From Plakobranchus ocellatus (Eukaryota > Mollusca > Gastropoda > Plakobranchidae), in assembly GCA_019648995.1 (NCBI GenBank), contig BLXT01005154.1, forward strand, positions 1,499,428 to 1,555,434: DNA of 56,007 bases, given 5' to 3'. Shown here piece after piece: positions 1 to 12,695 of the stretch (position 1 is its first letter; the number at the start of each line of letters is the position of its first letter). The notes under the pieces were generated by a model. That model searched no databases and was not told where the DNA came from. It saw nothing but the letters and a program-made list of their open reading frames with translations. The translations under genes were made by a program, and so were the position numbers.

Positions 1-594
1 AATTATAGCGTTTCCAAACATGTTGGTTGTTGCACCGTTGGAAGCCCAAACTGCTGCCCCCAGTGTGCGCTGTCACTTAGCCTACATAATTTCTTGTTCG
101 CTACTGTTTTCTTTTCCTTTCTATTTCTTCAGATATCTTGTTCTCACATAACTTTGTAAGGTTGCTATTGCTACAATTATTTATTGCCGATGATGTTAGG
201 CTTTAACTGAAAAAATATTCTCTTTTTACCTCATCTGCGTGTATTTCAATCTTTCCATTGATTGCTAAAAATGTTCTAAACTCTATCTTCTTCTTTACCG
301 TATATTAAAATTCGGTTGCCATTCCATCCTAAGTTTTATAATGTTTGTAATGCTTCTGAGAGGTGATCCTGCCCATTAATAGCTTTTATTATGTAAAGAA
401 GAAAATCAGCAATTGCTCAAACGACACGAAGAGAATGAAATACGAGTCAGTCACTTTATAACTTTCAGCTTTGTGTCGCTTCGACATTACATTAAGATTA
501 TAACTACACTAAGAGCAATGAAATTCGATCAAGCGTGAGAAAATAATTTTGAGAAACGAGAAGCGAGTTGGAATTTATCATAAACAAAGCAAAA
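1..594. other. Upstream flank, nothing recognised
   Basis: AT-rich, unique-looking sequence. I saw no coding exon, RNA gene or mobile element on either strand. Confidence 0.5.
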
Positions 595-620
595 TAATAA
601 TAATAATAATAATAATAATG

Positions 621-688
<68 letters not shown>

Positions 689-703
689 CATCATCATCAT
701 CAT
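595..703. repeat. (TAA)n microsatellite with an (ATC)n tail
   Basis: About 30 ATA/TAA units run almost without interruption (one TGA variant near 620) and end in TCATCATCATCATCAT. Read on the minus strand it gives a run of tyrosines inside a spurious 84-aa frame. Confidence 0.95.
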
Positions 704-779
704 AAAAACTTGATTGCATAAACTCGACCCTGCATGAGATAGTGATGTCATCGGTCACATGAGAGTTAGCCTATAATTC

Positions 780-1119
780 TTCCTCTCACCAAACGGGAGC
801 TCTTCAGTGCAAGGAGATAGAGACAGAGCCGCGCATAATCATTGCAGACGACAGCAACGTCAATGAGCTTCCGTCCGTTAGATTCTACTCTAGAGATTGG
901 TGTGTAGGTTTGGAGAGATCACATAATAATCATAATGAGATGTCTGGATAAATAGCCGAAGATTTGACAGTAGGTCTGTTTGAAGGTTATTTATTTTGTG
1001 TAATCATTCTCTGTTTTAATATTTAAAGTGATTTAATTTAAATTGATTTATTCTAGATTATTGGTAGATCTAATCCTTACCTTCTGCGGTCCCTACGAAA
1101 CCAATACAACTGACGAAAA
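780..1119 (+). promoter_or_regulatory. Possible promoter and noncoding first exon
   Basis: This stretch is richer in CpG than its surroundings (about 828-880). It contains an Inr-like TCAGTG near 805 and ends in a good donor, AAAA followed by GTGAGT at 1120. It is the best candidate upstream of the coding start for a 5' UTR exon and transcription start. No TATA box is convincing. This is inference from composition and the donor site only. Confidence 0.3.
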
Positions 1120-1374
1120 GTGAGTTCTAACAATTGAGTGGGCTCATGTGGTTTTAAAATGACACCAAAAAATGAGACGTTATGCGACAGGAACATAATT
1201 ATTAAATTTTAAATTGATGCGGTTTTCAGAGTCATTATCTTTTTAGCTCAACTTTTCTTTTAACCGTTGGATGGTTGTGATACTTGACACCATTCAAAAT
1301 TTGCGTTTGTGATTCTTGGAAGCATGAAACCTATTTTTCTATGGCCAATTTCTCATTTGTGACAACATGACATA

Positions 1375-1475
1375 GATATAGATCTAGATATCTAGATCTA
1401 GATGATAGATCTATTTGAAGTTTAAATAAAAAAAATCCTCAATACTAGACTAGATCTAGATCTAGATCTAGATTA
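1375..1475. repeat. Palindromic AGATCTAGATCT repeat cluster
   Basis: Two blocks (1375-1415 and 1449-1475) consist of overlapping AGATCT and CTAG hexamers, each palindromic. The same words recur sparsely near 20315-20530. This looks like simple-sequence expansion. Confidence 0.7.
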
Positions 1476-4400
1476 AATGACAGAACAAATAAAAGAAATA
1501 AGATGAAAACGCAAATTTTGCATCAGAGACATTGTTCATTTTTTTTCTTCCTTTTCTTGAAATGGAAAATGATTTGCAGAAATGAGGATTATTGTGTATA
1601 TCTAATTGAAAAAAAAAACAAACCAAGAACAAAAATTTAATGGCAATGCCAAATATGACTAAAGGCAACTATTGAACACAAAACATTGTTAAATGGCTGA
1701 GTAGAAACCTAAGACAACCAGTGCATTTCCACATCTATCAAGCTAGATTCATAAAATCCATATTTCTATGCTAAACCTGAGCAAATATACATAAAATATA
1801 TAGTGTAGGGAAAGCTATTCTATGTTAAGGAAACACAAATTCCCCTGTTCTATATTGACCACATTTAGAGAAATTGGCCTTGAATGTTGCTAATCACAAA
1901 TTATACCCTTGTTAGCTTCAGAAAATAAATAAAGCAATATTTTCACCTTCAAATGTCAACTTGGTCTAATGTAAGAATTTCTAATGAGTGAACAAGTGAG
2001 ATAGATTTAGTAGAGCGAAAGCTAGGCCTAGAATCACCTGAAGAGGCAAGAAATTGAAAAAGAAAGAATCTATACCATCATCACACTTTAGTTTCAGATT
2101 CTGCACTTGCGGCAGGATTTAACTATTTTCAAAGTCAAAATGCCCATAATTTTTGGATGGAAAGTTAAATTTTTGTGATCCTAAATATTTAATTTAAATG
2201 ACAAAAAAAATATAACAATCTTGGGTCAATTGCTTTTATTTTTATATAGTAAAATTCCTTTGAAATCTATGGGTCTACATTCCAGTTTGGTTTCCGTGAC
2301 ATATTAAATAAATTCCTATTTTTCCAGATCAAATGTTTAAGTAATGAAAACAAAAATGTTTAAAAGTTTGAGCTGATTAACTTCATAAAAAATACAGAAA
2401 AGTGATGAAAATTATTTGAATTATATTAATTCACTCTTATTTTTAGGATAGGTCTAAATTCAATAAATATGATCTGAAATTTTTAGGAATGATAGAGGCA
2501 TAAAAAAATGAAATTACTATTTTTCTGAACGCAATGGTACTTTAAGGGACCCTTGTAGTATGAGTACGAGTATGCCGGTGTTACTGAACTCTCTCTCTTT
2601 CTTTTTCTTTTTAAAAATGAGGCATTTGGGAAAATGTCGGAACTCTATTTATCCGAACATTTGGGAAAATAAGATCGGCCATAAAAAATCTTCTTGAAGT
2701 ATGACCAAGAAACTGCTTCAGAACTTTCTTTTACACATCTAAACATATTAGCGTAAAGAAACAGGCACAAAACCAGCACTGATGTGCAAGAATAGGCTTA
2801 AAAAATTAAGGTCAGTTTTGAATCCTTTTTTGTGAAATCTGCCTTATACCACTTTTACAATTCAGACCAACTGTGCAAACCTAGTGTTCTACTACTAATG
2901 TGCACACCATTACATTGATTCTTCTGTTACTACAAGAGTGCAAGGAGTACACAGGCATTGTCTCAACATTTGGATTACACTATTTCTTATTCCATTTTTT
3001 TTTTACTGAACTTATGCTGGATAAGGATAATTGAACAGTCTTACATTTTTGGTATTGTAATTCTGTTAATATATCTCTTCATTTACTCCATGTCAATGTT
3101 ACATTGCTTATCTTGATCTATGCAATATAATAATGCCTGTATGATCAACAACACATTAGAAAAGAAGAATAATTTCATCTCTCTCTTCAACACTGCCTCC
3201 TATTTTTGCCATGGATATAATTCCTGATCTTACTATATTCTCAAACTTGCTGTCTTTTAGGGATATAAAAAACAATCTCTCACAAGTACACATAATATGA
3301 TTGTGAACAAGTCTATTACAAGATTTATCCCTGGTGCTAGAATCATAGAATGTTCCAAAGAGTTCAAAATCAAGAGAGGTGGCACAGGTCTCTTTTGACC
3401 CAATTAAACTTATGAATTGTTACAGAGCTTTCTACACAAAGATTGGAACTAGTAAATTGTCTCAGATTAATAAAATGGTGAGAACTAAATTTAATTTTTC
3501 TGATTCTGAGCCTAGATATGAGATTTTTTAGTTTTTGAATAAAGCATTTTAAAGTAGGAAAAAACAATTTGAAATTACTTTCATGTGCAACACTCAACTC
3601 ATAAGGACTGGCTTCTTGTCACTGTATTATTAAGTGTAATAATACCTTGCTAGTCCCTAGGACTTGGTAAACTGCAGACAGAAACATACATTATATTCTA
3701 AGGCTAGGCATAATCAAACAAACAATTTTCAAACTATAAATGAACTCCTATGTCTCAGTGAGTTTGGTGGATTTTCCCTTTAATCATTCTTTCCCACCCT
3801 CACCACTTTAGCAATCTTTTCTTTCAATCCCATTCCTGCCACCCAGGCAATCTCAGTTTTATATAGATTTTTTTTCAAGCACAGGGATCACCACAGTGGC
3901 ATGAATGGGCCAAGAAAGCCTTCTTCCCCATAATTCATTCTCTTCTGTCTCATTAGTTTTTTTAGCATCAGTTTTTTTTTTTTTTGTCTAATTTTTTACA
4001 ACTTTTGGGAGTAGTTGAGGTTTTTTTTTTTATTTTTTCTTTGCCTAAGATTGACCTAACTTCTTTTGTGAATATATTTTACCACAGAAATTTGTTTCCA
4101 AACTGAAAGCACTTTTTAAAAAAAATAATGAACAATCTCTTGTGTTTTAAATGCATTTCATTATAAATATAGAAATTTGAAGTGTTTTACTTAAAATACA
4201 TAAATGATTGGTCCCAATTTTTTTTAAAACCCTCAAAATGTTTATTTTGAGCGCCAATCCACATAAAAATAGATGGGGCTGCTAACAGAGTGATAATTAA
4301 GATTAAAAGTTATGATCTACTTAAGTAAATTCTACTATAGCTGATCAGCTGCTACAACTATTAAATAGTGAATGACCTCTTTCTATGGTCCATCAAGCCA

Positions 4401-6482
4401 ATAGACGTAATCTCATCAAGATTCTGTTTAAGTGGGTTGTGATATCATATCATACTTTGTGTTTTCATTTGAGAAGTTCAAATATTTCAGAGTGTGTATG
4501 CAATTGTTAGAAGAGAGTAAAATTTTCCAGCTGTTTCCCTATTTTATTAAAACAGTACAGGCCCTCAATTTTTCTCTGTGAATCAGGCATGAAAGTAGAA
4601 AAGGCTGCTGTGCAACAGTGGAGTTTTTTTTGGTTTGTTTTTGCTTTTTTTTTTTCCCACCACACTTTCAACCAGCATTAAATGATTAAGTTTTTAAAAT
4701 ATATTAATTGAAGGAGAGAGTTAGTATTTTTCAGGAATTGATTTGCACAGTGTCATATTTCATGTAACCTTATATTTATTGCTTTCACTATCATCCTTTG
4801 AAATTTGATAATCACAAAAGAAAAAGATTATGAGTATTAGGGCTACCCAGTGTAAAATATGCTTAGGGCAATATTGATTTTTCTTCCTTTTAAATTTTAA
4901 TTAAAATAAATTTATGCATTTAGTCTACTTTAATTTAGAGTTTATCAGTCAGAGGCTTTCTAATGTTTTCAACAAAATGTTATTTGTGATGCTTTATGTC
5001 ACAGGACAATATGATCAAATAATAATTTTTTTTTTTTAATACCCTAAAGCCTCTCCGTACAACTGGTGATTACTATTTTATGATCAGGTATTAATATGTG
5101 TTCATAGATTCTCTTACTTTCACAGTGTTGCAATGTTTTTTTTTTTAATTGCCTTGCATCTGGTATGTGATAGCTGTTCCAAAAATCAGCCCCTTTCGCA
5201 AAATGGGTTACTTAAAGGAAATTGTTGTGTATAAAAATATCTGAGACTGTATACAGTAATTTTTAACATCTACTCGTATTCAAATATATAGATACTTCGC
5301 TCTTTTTTTAACCTTTTGTTCGGATTCTCTATAGCAGCAGGTTTATGTAATGGCCTTTTGAGAAAATATATGCAGATATCAGCCCTTAAATCACTGATAA
5401 ATGATGGATTTGGTATACATGTATTAGCAATCAATCACTCAATCAAAGCATTCAGGGTGTGCTAAAATTACTAGATATTATTGAGTTTGAGAGCTTGCTC
5501 CCATCAGCTGGAACTTAGTTTCTCATTGTCCTCTTATATTGAATATTTACATCATTAGCATGTCTATTTTATCTACCTTATAATAATCTGTCTCTTTCTC
5601 TCCATACACACCAACTCTGCTCCCTCTCTATCTGGTACTCTTGCTCTCTATCAACTTTGTAGTTTGTTATCACTATTGTCTGTTTGTCATTGTTTTTTAT
5701 TGACAAAAACTTCATACACTTATTTACAGTGATTGAGCAATGCATTTTCATTTTTCAAATTTTGAATTGAAAAAAAGATAGACTTTAATTCATACAAAAA
5801 GGTTGCTTTTTTATGTTCAGGATTTATTTTTACTGCGGTTAATAGTTGATTTTTTTATCGGTGAAAAGATAAAAATAAACTTACACATATAATGCTGATT
5901 TTATCAGTGTTATGGTTTCAACTATAAGGCTCCCAAAACCCCACAGCTGCTGCAGACAATGGCTGAGAAACTACATCAATCTTTTTATTGTGTGGCCTGT
6001 TAATACTTACACATCTATTCTTAGCTAGATTCACCATAACTCATTACTTTACTCTGGATTTATCTGATTTTAATGATTACTCAGCTGCCATATGTTCATG
6101 ACAGGTTCTTTCTATCCCATATTTTTTGTCTGCACAAAATAGTTCTCTCTATGAAAATAGAAACCTATCTAAAGCTTACTCGTTTGTCCCTAATTTCCAA
6201 AACCAAATTAAATGAAATTTGTGCAGTGGAAGCCACTTCTTAGTGTTTGATCATTATCAAGTGTGCCCAGTCATAAGAAACTTAAAGCCCTGGAAGAGAA
6301 AAGCAATAACTTACAATATCTTTGCTTGATTTCAAGTGTTCTGCAATCATAAAATACCTTACCGTCATGTTCAGTACACAAACTGTTGGGTCAAAGGTGG
6401 TGTTTGTGAAAGAAATACTATCCGCTGTAGATAATTGTTGCTTTTATTTTTTTTCCCACTGTTAAATGGACATCTTTTACAG

Positions 6483-6546
6483 GGAGTAACAATGGCAGTT
6501 GGAGTACATGCAAAATGTGTTAGTGCAGCCATGATGACTGCATTGA
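6483..6546 (+). other. Possible small alternative 5' exon
   Basis: 64 nt lie between an acceptor (pyrimidine tract then TTTTACAG, ending 6482) and a donor (GTAAGA at 6547). It contains ATG 6492 with an open frame to the donor beginning MAVGVHAKC. Joined to the weak acceptor before 7123 it would read in frame into subunit a. Joined to the stronger acceptor before 7018 it meets a stop. The family does not need an N-terminal extension, so this may be an untranslated exon or chance. Confidence 0.2.
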
Positions 6547-7017
6547 GTAAGAAATAGGGAGTGATAGATATGTTATCGGGTTTATGTCCTTTTCCTTTCA
6601 GCCAATCATCTGATCAGTATTAATTTTACAATTGTTGGTATTTGTTAAAAATTTTAAAATGTAGAAAAAGAGGAAACTACAGATATTTTTTTAATCAAGA
6701 AAAACTTGTATGAAAAACTTTCATTTTACAAAATATAGAGATAAAAAAAATATTTTTTTTTTTGTTTGTTTTTTGTTTTGGTTTGTGTGAAGCTATTCAA
6801 CACTTAGTAAATTTTTTGTAATTTGATTTCTTCCTTTTTTTCTCTCCAGATCCACAGATCTTTACTTCATTAGACAAAATTTTAAGTAACCCAAGTCTTT
6901 CAGTTTATTCAGTTTAATCAGTTGTGAGAACAAAAACAAAGACAAAGTGTGGGAAAACATTAGAAGGAAATAGGGCACAAGCAAAATTATATTTTTTGCT
7001 TTGATTTTTTTATTTAG

Positions 7018-7157
7018 AGAAGTGGGAGAATAAAGAACATTTAATAGAAATCTACTTCAGGCTCTAGATTTATGTTAGTTTAAGGAGACGACTAAAAAAG
7101 ACTTCCCAAAAATTTTGGCCAGAGGTGCAAGAGAACAATAACAAGTTAAATTTCACC
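7018..7157 (+). promoter_or_regulatory. 5' UTR part of exon 1 with a minimal upstream ORF
   Basis: The likely acceptor is TTTTTTTATTTAG ending at 7017. A weaker one, TTTTGGCCAG, ends at 7122. The leader holds a three-codon upstream ORF, ATG 7072 to TAA 7081-7083, 74 nt before the main ATG, which could dampen initiation. The reading frame of subunit a is open upstream to GTG 7125 but has no ATG before 7158. Confidence 0.4.
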
Positions 7158-7280
7158 ATGTCTATGGATGCATTATTGCGCAGCGAGGAGATGACCCTCT
7201 GTCAGATGTTCCTCCAGTCAGAGGCGGCCTATGCATGCGTCTCTGAATTAGGAGAGATTGGCCTTGTGCAGTTCAGAGAT
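7158..7280 (+). CDS. ATP6V0A1: Subunit a exon 1 (residues 1-41)
   Basis: Starts [12 protein letters not shown] and ends GLVQFRD, the conserved N-terminal strand of the cytosolic domain. ATG 7158 has a good context (CACCATGT) and places RSEEM eight residues in, as usual for the family. An ATG two codons downstream is the only near alternative. The donor GTAAGT at 7281 follows a complete codon (phase 0). Confidence 0.93.
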
Positions 7281-10200
7281 GTAAGTGTGCTGTTACTTGT
7301 TTACAAGAACAAAGAGCTTAATATGAAGAATATATAATGTCTCGTGACCAGTGCAATTGAAACAGGCCCATTTTGTACCAGTAAAACAGTTTGAATAGTC
7401 TTTCTGTGAGGTTTGCATTGGTGAAAAATAAATAGAGGTATGTTAATTCCCAACCAAGTTAATAATTTTCAGATTTTTAAAAAATGATATGAAGGGAAGA
7501 AGAAAAAAAGTAATTTTCTTTTTGATCAAGAATGTTATACATGACAGGTCTTAAGATGAGTAATAGAATGTTTATTTATGCCTCTTATATTATTTTCCTT
7601 TGGAGTGTTTATCTTGATTTTAAAGTAATGAAAAAAGTTTTTTTAAAAAAGGAGAAAAGCAGATTTAAAACAGATTTTGATATCAATTTTATAGATATCT
7701 TTCACACTTTGAATACTTTGCCTGTGGAAATTGCTGAAGTGGATTTTAGCAGTAAAAAGGGCTTTTTTTTATTTAGCAAGTTTTGATGATTTAGATTTGT
7801 ACAATGATGAAGACCTGAGAAACTTTACAATTGAATATCATCCCACATCAAGAGTTGGCTTTTTTTTTGCAGCTTAACCCAGATGTCAATGCTTTTCAAA
7901 GAAAATTTGTAAATGAAATACGGCGCTGTGAAGAGATGGAAAGGAAACTCAGTAAGTTTTGTTTTGTTATTCCTACTAAAAAAGAATAATCCCCAACAAT
8001 TTTGTGGTGACTCCACTCAATTGTATTTTTTTTCATAGACTTTTTCAGTGTTCGTTCAGAACTTTTCTTTTTTTTCTTTTTTTGTTTTTTGATTTTCTGT
8101 GTTGAAAGGAGTCATAAATAAGAAATTCATATTTTAATTAGAGAAATCCAGGAAAATTATAATTTTGATCTCTGACTTTCTATCTTCCTAAAACAAATCT
8201 GCATGGTTGTGTTCTATATGTAAATGAATCTAGCATGTTTCTCTGTAGACCTTTTTCATTCTTTGCTATTGCTCAGACACACACAATTCTATTTTGTGTC
8301 AGTGTTTGAAAATAAATTAGAAAGACTAGAGGCTTATCTTCATAGAAAATAATTTTTTTATGGCATATTTAATTTTTTTTTTTCATTTTATGCAATCACT
8401 CAATAAGTCAATTGTATTGCCTGAGAGGTTTTAGTAAGGATTCTTTCATGTACACATTGGTGTAGAGGTTTGATAATAACAAACTACTCTTTCTTTCAAT
8501 TCATTCTTTACTAGGATTTCTTGAGAAAGAAATCAACAAAGATGGCATTCCAATGCTGAACACAGGAGATAACCCTGAGGCCCCAGCCCCAAGGGAGATG
8601 ATTGATTTAGAGGTGAAGATCGTTTTTTTTGCAATGTGATATATGGTTTACAAAATCAAATAAACATCTTGTACAAACATAGCAAAAAATTTGACTCAAC
8701 TATTATTAATAATTGGATATATGCAGTTGAGTTAAAATAAAAAAAATAATAACATTCTTACTGTTATGTTTATCAATACAGAATTCCTAGAGTTCCATCT
8801 TTCAATTTCTTGCCATTCTGTGATCTTCTTTTCACAACTGTAGATAAGTTTGCTATTTGTGTTGAAAGCAGAAAACAGAACAAACACATCATTTCACTTG
8901 TTTATAACACTTTGAAGATGGAATTGAATTAAGTGTTACAGCCACATGCTATTGCCAGTTTTATGATTATTGTCAAAACAAGTAGGTTGAGACCATTAAA
9001 AGTAGTTAGAAGTTAAAAAAAAAAGTAGAAACAAAACTTGCAATTGTCTGATGGTTGTTGAGATAAATGCGATACTTCTCTAAAAATGACACCTTTAACT
9101 GGTCTTCAAATGCTGAATTTCAATCTAACAGTCTTCATATTCATATATGGACATTGAATATTCAAAATTTTTTTTTAAAAGAACCTCAAGGAAATACATT
9201 GAGAGAAACTCAAGCATTCTAGGATTATGATTTCATTTGCAAAGTTAATTTGAAAAATTCTACAAATAAAAGTAAAGTAGTGTTCACATGCCTGAAACTC
9301 TTTATGTATTATGGCTCATAATTAAGTGATCCGGATCCATAGTGCTAACTGGCATGCCTTTTCATTCCTGATGAAGCTTTATTAAATTGTAGAGGTGTTA
9401 CCCAAGGCTCATGTTACTAGAATTTTTTCCCTTCATGAAAGATGGTTGTGGCTTATGGTATGGAATCAGTTAGCAAATGAACCCCGCTTTCTTCATCATC
9501 ACTCCTGTTCAATGTTTTTTTCTCCCTCTGTTTTCTGCCTCAGGCCACATTTGAGAAACTGGAAAATGAGATGAAAGAAGTGAACTCAAACTCTGAGGCG
9601 TTAAAGAGAAACTTTTTGGAGTTGACAGAGCTAAAACATATCCTGAGGAAGACTCAAACATTTTTTGAGGAGGTAATGTTTATCACATAATTATTCAGTG
9701 ACATTTATATTTTTTTCCTTCTTGCAATAATAAACCATATCAAAACAGTAGACTTATGTTTGCGGAAACAAAAATTATGTTCCCAAAAACAACAGTAGCA
9801 ATATTTTTGACGAAAATGAACTTGACTTGTCATTTGTCAAAAAAAATTATAGTAATCTGCAATCTACGTGACAAGGGTTTGAAAACATTACAGCCTATAG
9901 CTTGAACTCATCAAAATTTAGTCTTTCTCTCTCTCTTTTTCTCTGTCTCTCTCACTCTCTAACTCTCCTCCTTTACTCTTTTACCCACTCACTCCTCTCT
10001 CTCTGTAGCTCTCATTTTTTCTCTGCCTTTCTCCTCTCTCTCTTTTTCTTTCTCCCTCTCTGCCTCTCTTCTCCCTCCCCCTCCCTATCTTATTTTTTTT
10101 GTCTCTTAGATACTACTTTTTAAAACTTAAAAGCATTAAGAGCATGTCAAATTGAACATTTGAGGAAGTGCAGTTAGCTGTAGTAATAGCCTGAGTTTGA

Positions 10201-12143
10201 TACTGGGGTAATGCTTGAGTAATCTACTTCTTATTGAAAGGTCATGGGTTCAAATCCTGCCAATGCCAGCATTGTATCCTCAGGGAAAAGTACTTTACTC
10301 ACATTTTCTGCAAACAGCTTAACTAAAATGGGTAGCTGACATCATGTTATGTTTATCGCTAAGCTAAAAGTTGTGCAATAATGCCTGTTAGGGTAGGGGT
10401 TTCAGATAATGAGTGCTGGATGCTACTCTGTGCTATTGAGTTTGTAAAAATCTCACCTTTTTACCTTATTTTGTTTTTCACATCTAAGTATTATCTAGTG
10501 CGGTATAAAAAAAAAAAAAAAAAATGTTTATTTTTCTGTCTTTGGTGAGGTATTTCAGTTTGAAATTTGGGGGTTTTTTTTGTATGTAGGGACACTAGGT
10601 AAATATGAGTCAAGTGAGTGATTATTATTCTTTAAATGAGCATATTTCTGCCTATAAGTCAAGGTGCCTAAAAGCAACAGACTTGATTAATTAGAATCAT
10701 GCTCAATGCAACAGGCTACTGCTGCATATGTGGTGAGATATGGGATAACAACTGCCCAGGGCCCTTTTTTTCTTTTTTGACATAGCTCTGATCCAAAACC
10801 AACTTAATTTTAGATTTGTCAGCATTTTTTTTGTTTGTTTGTTTGTTTGTTTTATTTTTGTTTTGCCTCTTTGCCTTTTCTGCTTTACTTTTTAGCTGCT
10901 CCTTTTTAGATTGGAAACCACGGGGATAACTGCTTGTCAGAATCAAAAACATGCTAAAAATCAGAACCTTAGACCCTTAGTTTATTTTGACTTGGAATTT
11001 GCTTATTGACTACCAAAGACTTGTTAGAAAAAATATGGGCTAAAGTTTTCATTCTGTCATGAACATGTCTTTAGGGATTTTGATGTAGATAAAAAATATG
11101 GGCTATAGTTTTCATTCTGTCATGAACATGTCTTTAGGGATTTTGATGTAGATAGAGTAGTGAATCTAAATTACTTCTTTACCAGTCAGTGTGAAGGGTG
11201 CCATATATCTTATATAATAAGAATTTAAAAAAAAGAACCTTTGTACCTGGAGTCAAGGGAACAGCAAATATCTTGTGTGTCAGAGCTTGTAATTGAAATT
11301 GGAGGTTTTTTTTTTTTGGTTTATTGTTTAAAAAAAAAAAAGAAATGAACATCCTTGAGGGCTGAAAGTCAAGCTGTTTATACTGTATTGTGTGGCAGAA
11401 TACAGACATTGGTAATGTGAACCCCCCCCCCCCCAAAAAAAAAAAAAAACAAAAAAAAACAGATGCTGTTTGTTGTGACAAAACAAATATTAAAATTTGC
11501 TTTTAAATTTTGTGTTAGATTAACTGTACCAATATGGTCAGTATTTGCATCTCTTATGTTTCCCATTTTATAATGGTTTGCCTTTGGCTCCACAGCAAAG
11601 TTGAGCTTTAATAATCAGGCTCATTTTGATTCAGAGAAAACTTGTCTCTGGGCCAGTTTGATGAATAAAAACTACATTTTTGAACTTTTAAAATTTTTTA
11701 AATGGCCTGAAACTTTTCCTTTGAGATTTAAAACGGAGAAAACTGGCTAGCTTTGTTGATTTTCATCTAAAATATGGGGTTCTAACTTATTGGGCAAAAA
11801 AGTATTCAAAAGAGGCAGAAAAACTATTTAAATTTTGTTCTTTTAGTAGTTTCATATGTGGCTTCTGGTGAATTCAGACTGATCTATATATTTTTGAAAA
11901 ATCAACTGGAGCATGATTCAAAGATGAGAGTTCAGTCATGAAGCTGAAGCCACCAAATCACACAAATCATTGGACTCAAACTCAAGACATGTATGATTAA
12001 AATATTTCTCCATAAAAGTAAAATATCTCTCTTTGTTTATGACAGTTTGTTTGTAGAATTTACGAAAACAATCTGAGTGACACCATTCAAAAGAAATAAT
12101 AAATTTATTGTGTGGTCCAGAAAAAAGGGTGTAGGGTTTTTAG

Positions 12144-12180
<37 letters not shown>

Positions 12181-12616
12181 TGAGGGTTTGCCAAAACGTG
12201 GGCTGTTCATCATAGTTATGTGCGAAAGATTTTCTACAAGCTCTATTTGAACAAATTTGAGTCATCAATGCATAAATTTTGGTTTTGTGAGTGTTGTGGC
12301 ACACAAAGTACTGCTTTATGTTTAAAAAATCAGTTTTGGATGTATCCTTGCTGTCTAAATTAACCAAATAAGTTTCAAACACAATTATGATACAAAATCA
12401 CCAAAAAAGTGGTCACCCATCAACAAATTAAGCTCATTCACCATATAGTGAAGAGATACAGACCAATATTTTTTACATGGATCTACTCCTGCTATTCAAC
12501 TCTGCATAAAAATTACCTCACTGATACTTAATTGGACTTTCCCATTTTGTAATTGGAGATTCTTCTTTTCAAAAAGCAGTAAAAAACGTGACACAATTTG
12601 GGGGTCCACCTTTTGG

Positions 12617-12695
<79 letters not shown>

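Larger units (their letters stand above)
1120..7017 (+). other. Putative first intron (5' UTR intron)
   Basis: AT-rich sequence with many poly-T and poly-A runs and no coding exon of the main gene. It contains the AGATCT repeat cluster and a 64-nt exon-like segment at 6483-6546. The right end is a strong pyrimidine tract and TTTAG at 7013-7017. I recognise nothing else in it. Confidence 0.4.

Noticed and set aside
504..758. Minus-strand 84-aa frame with a long tyrosine run
   Set aside because: It is the translation of the (TAA)n microsatellite; there is no coding evidence outside the repeat.
9902..10123. 73-aa Ser/Leu/Phe-rich frame
   Set aside because: It is a translation of the CT-rich microsatellite.
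11179..11593. Two overlapping minus-strand frames of 100 and 71 aa
   Set aside because: Both depend on the poly-C/poly-A run, and their phases shift with its length.
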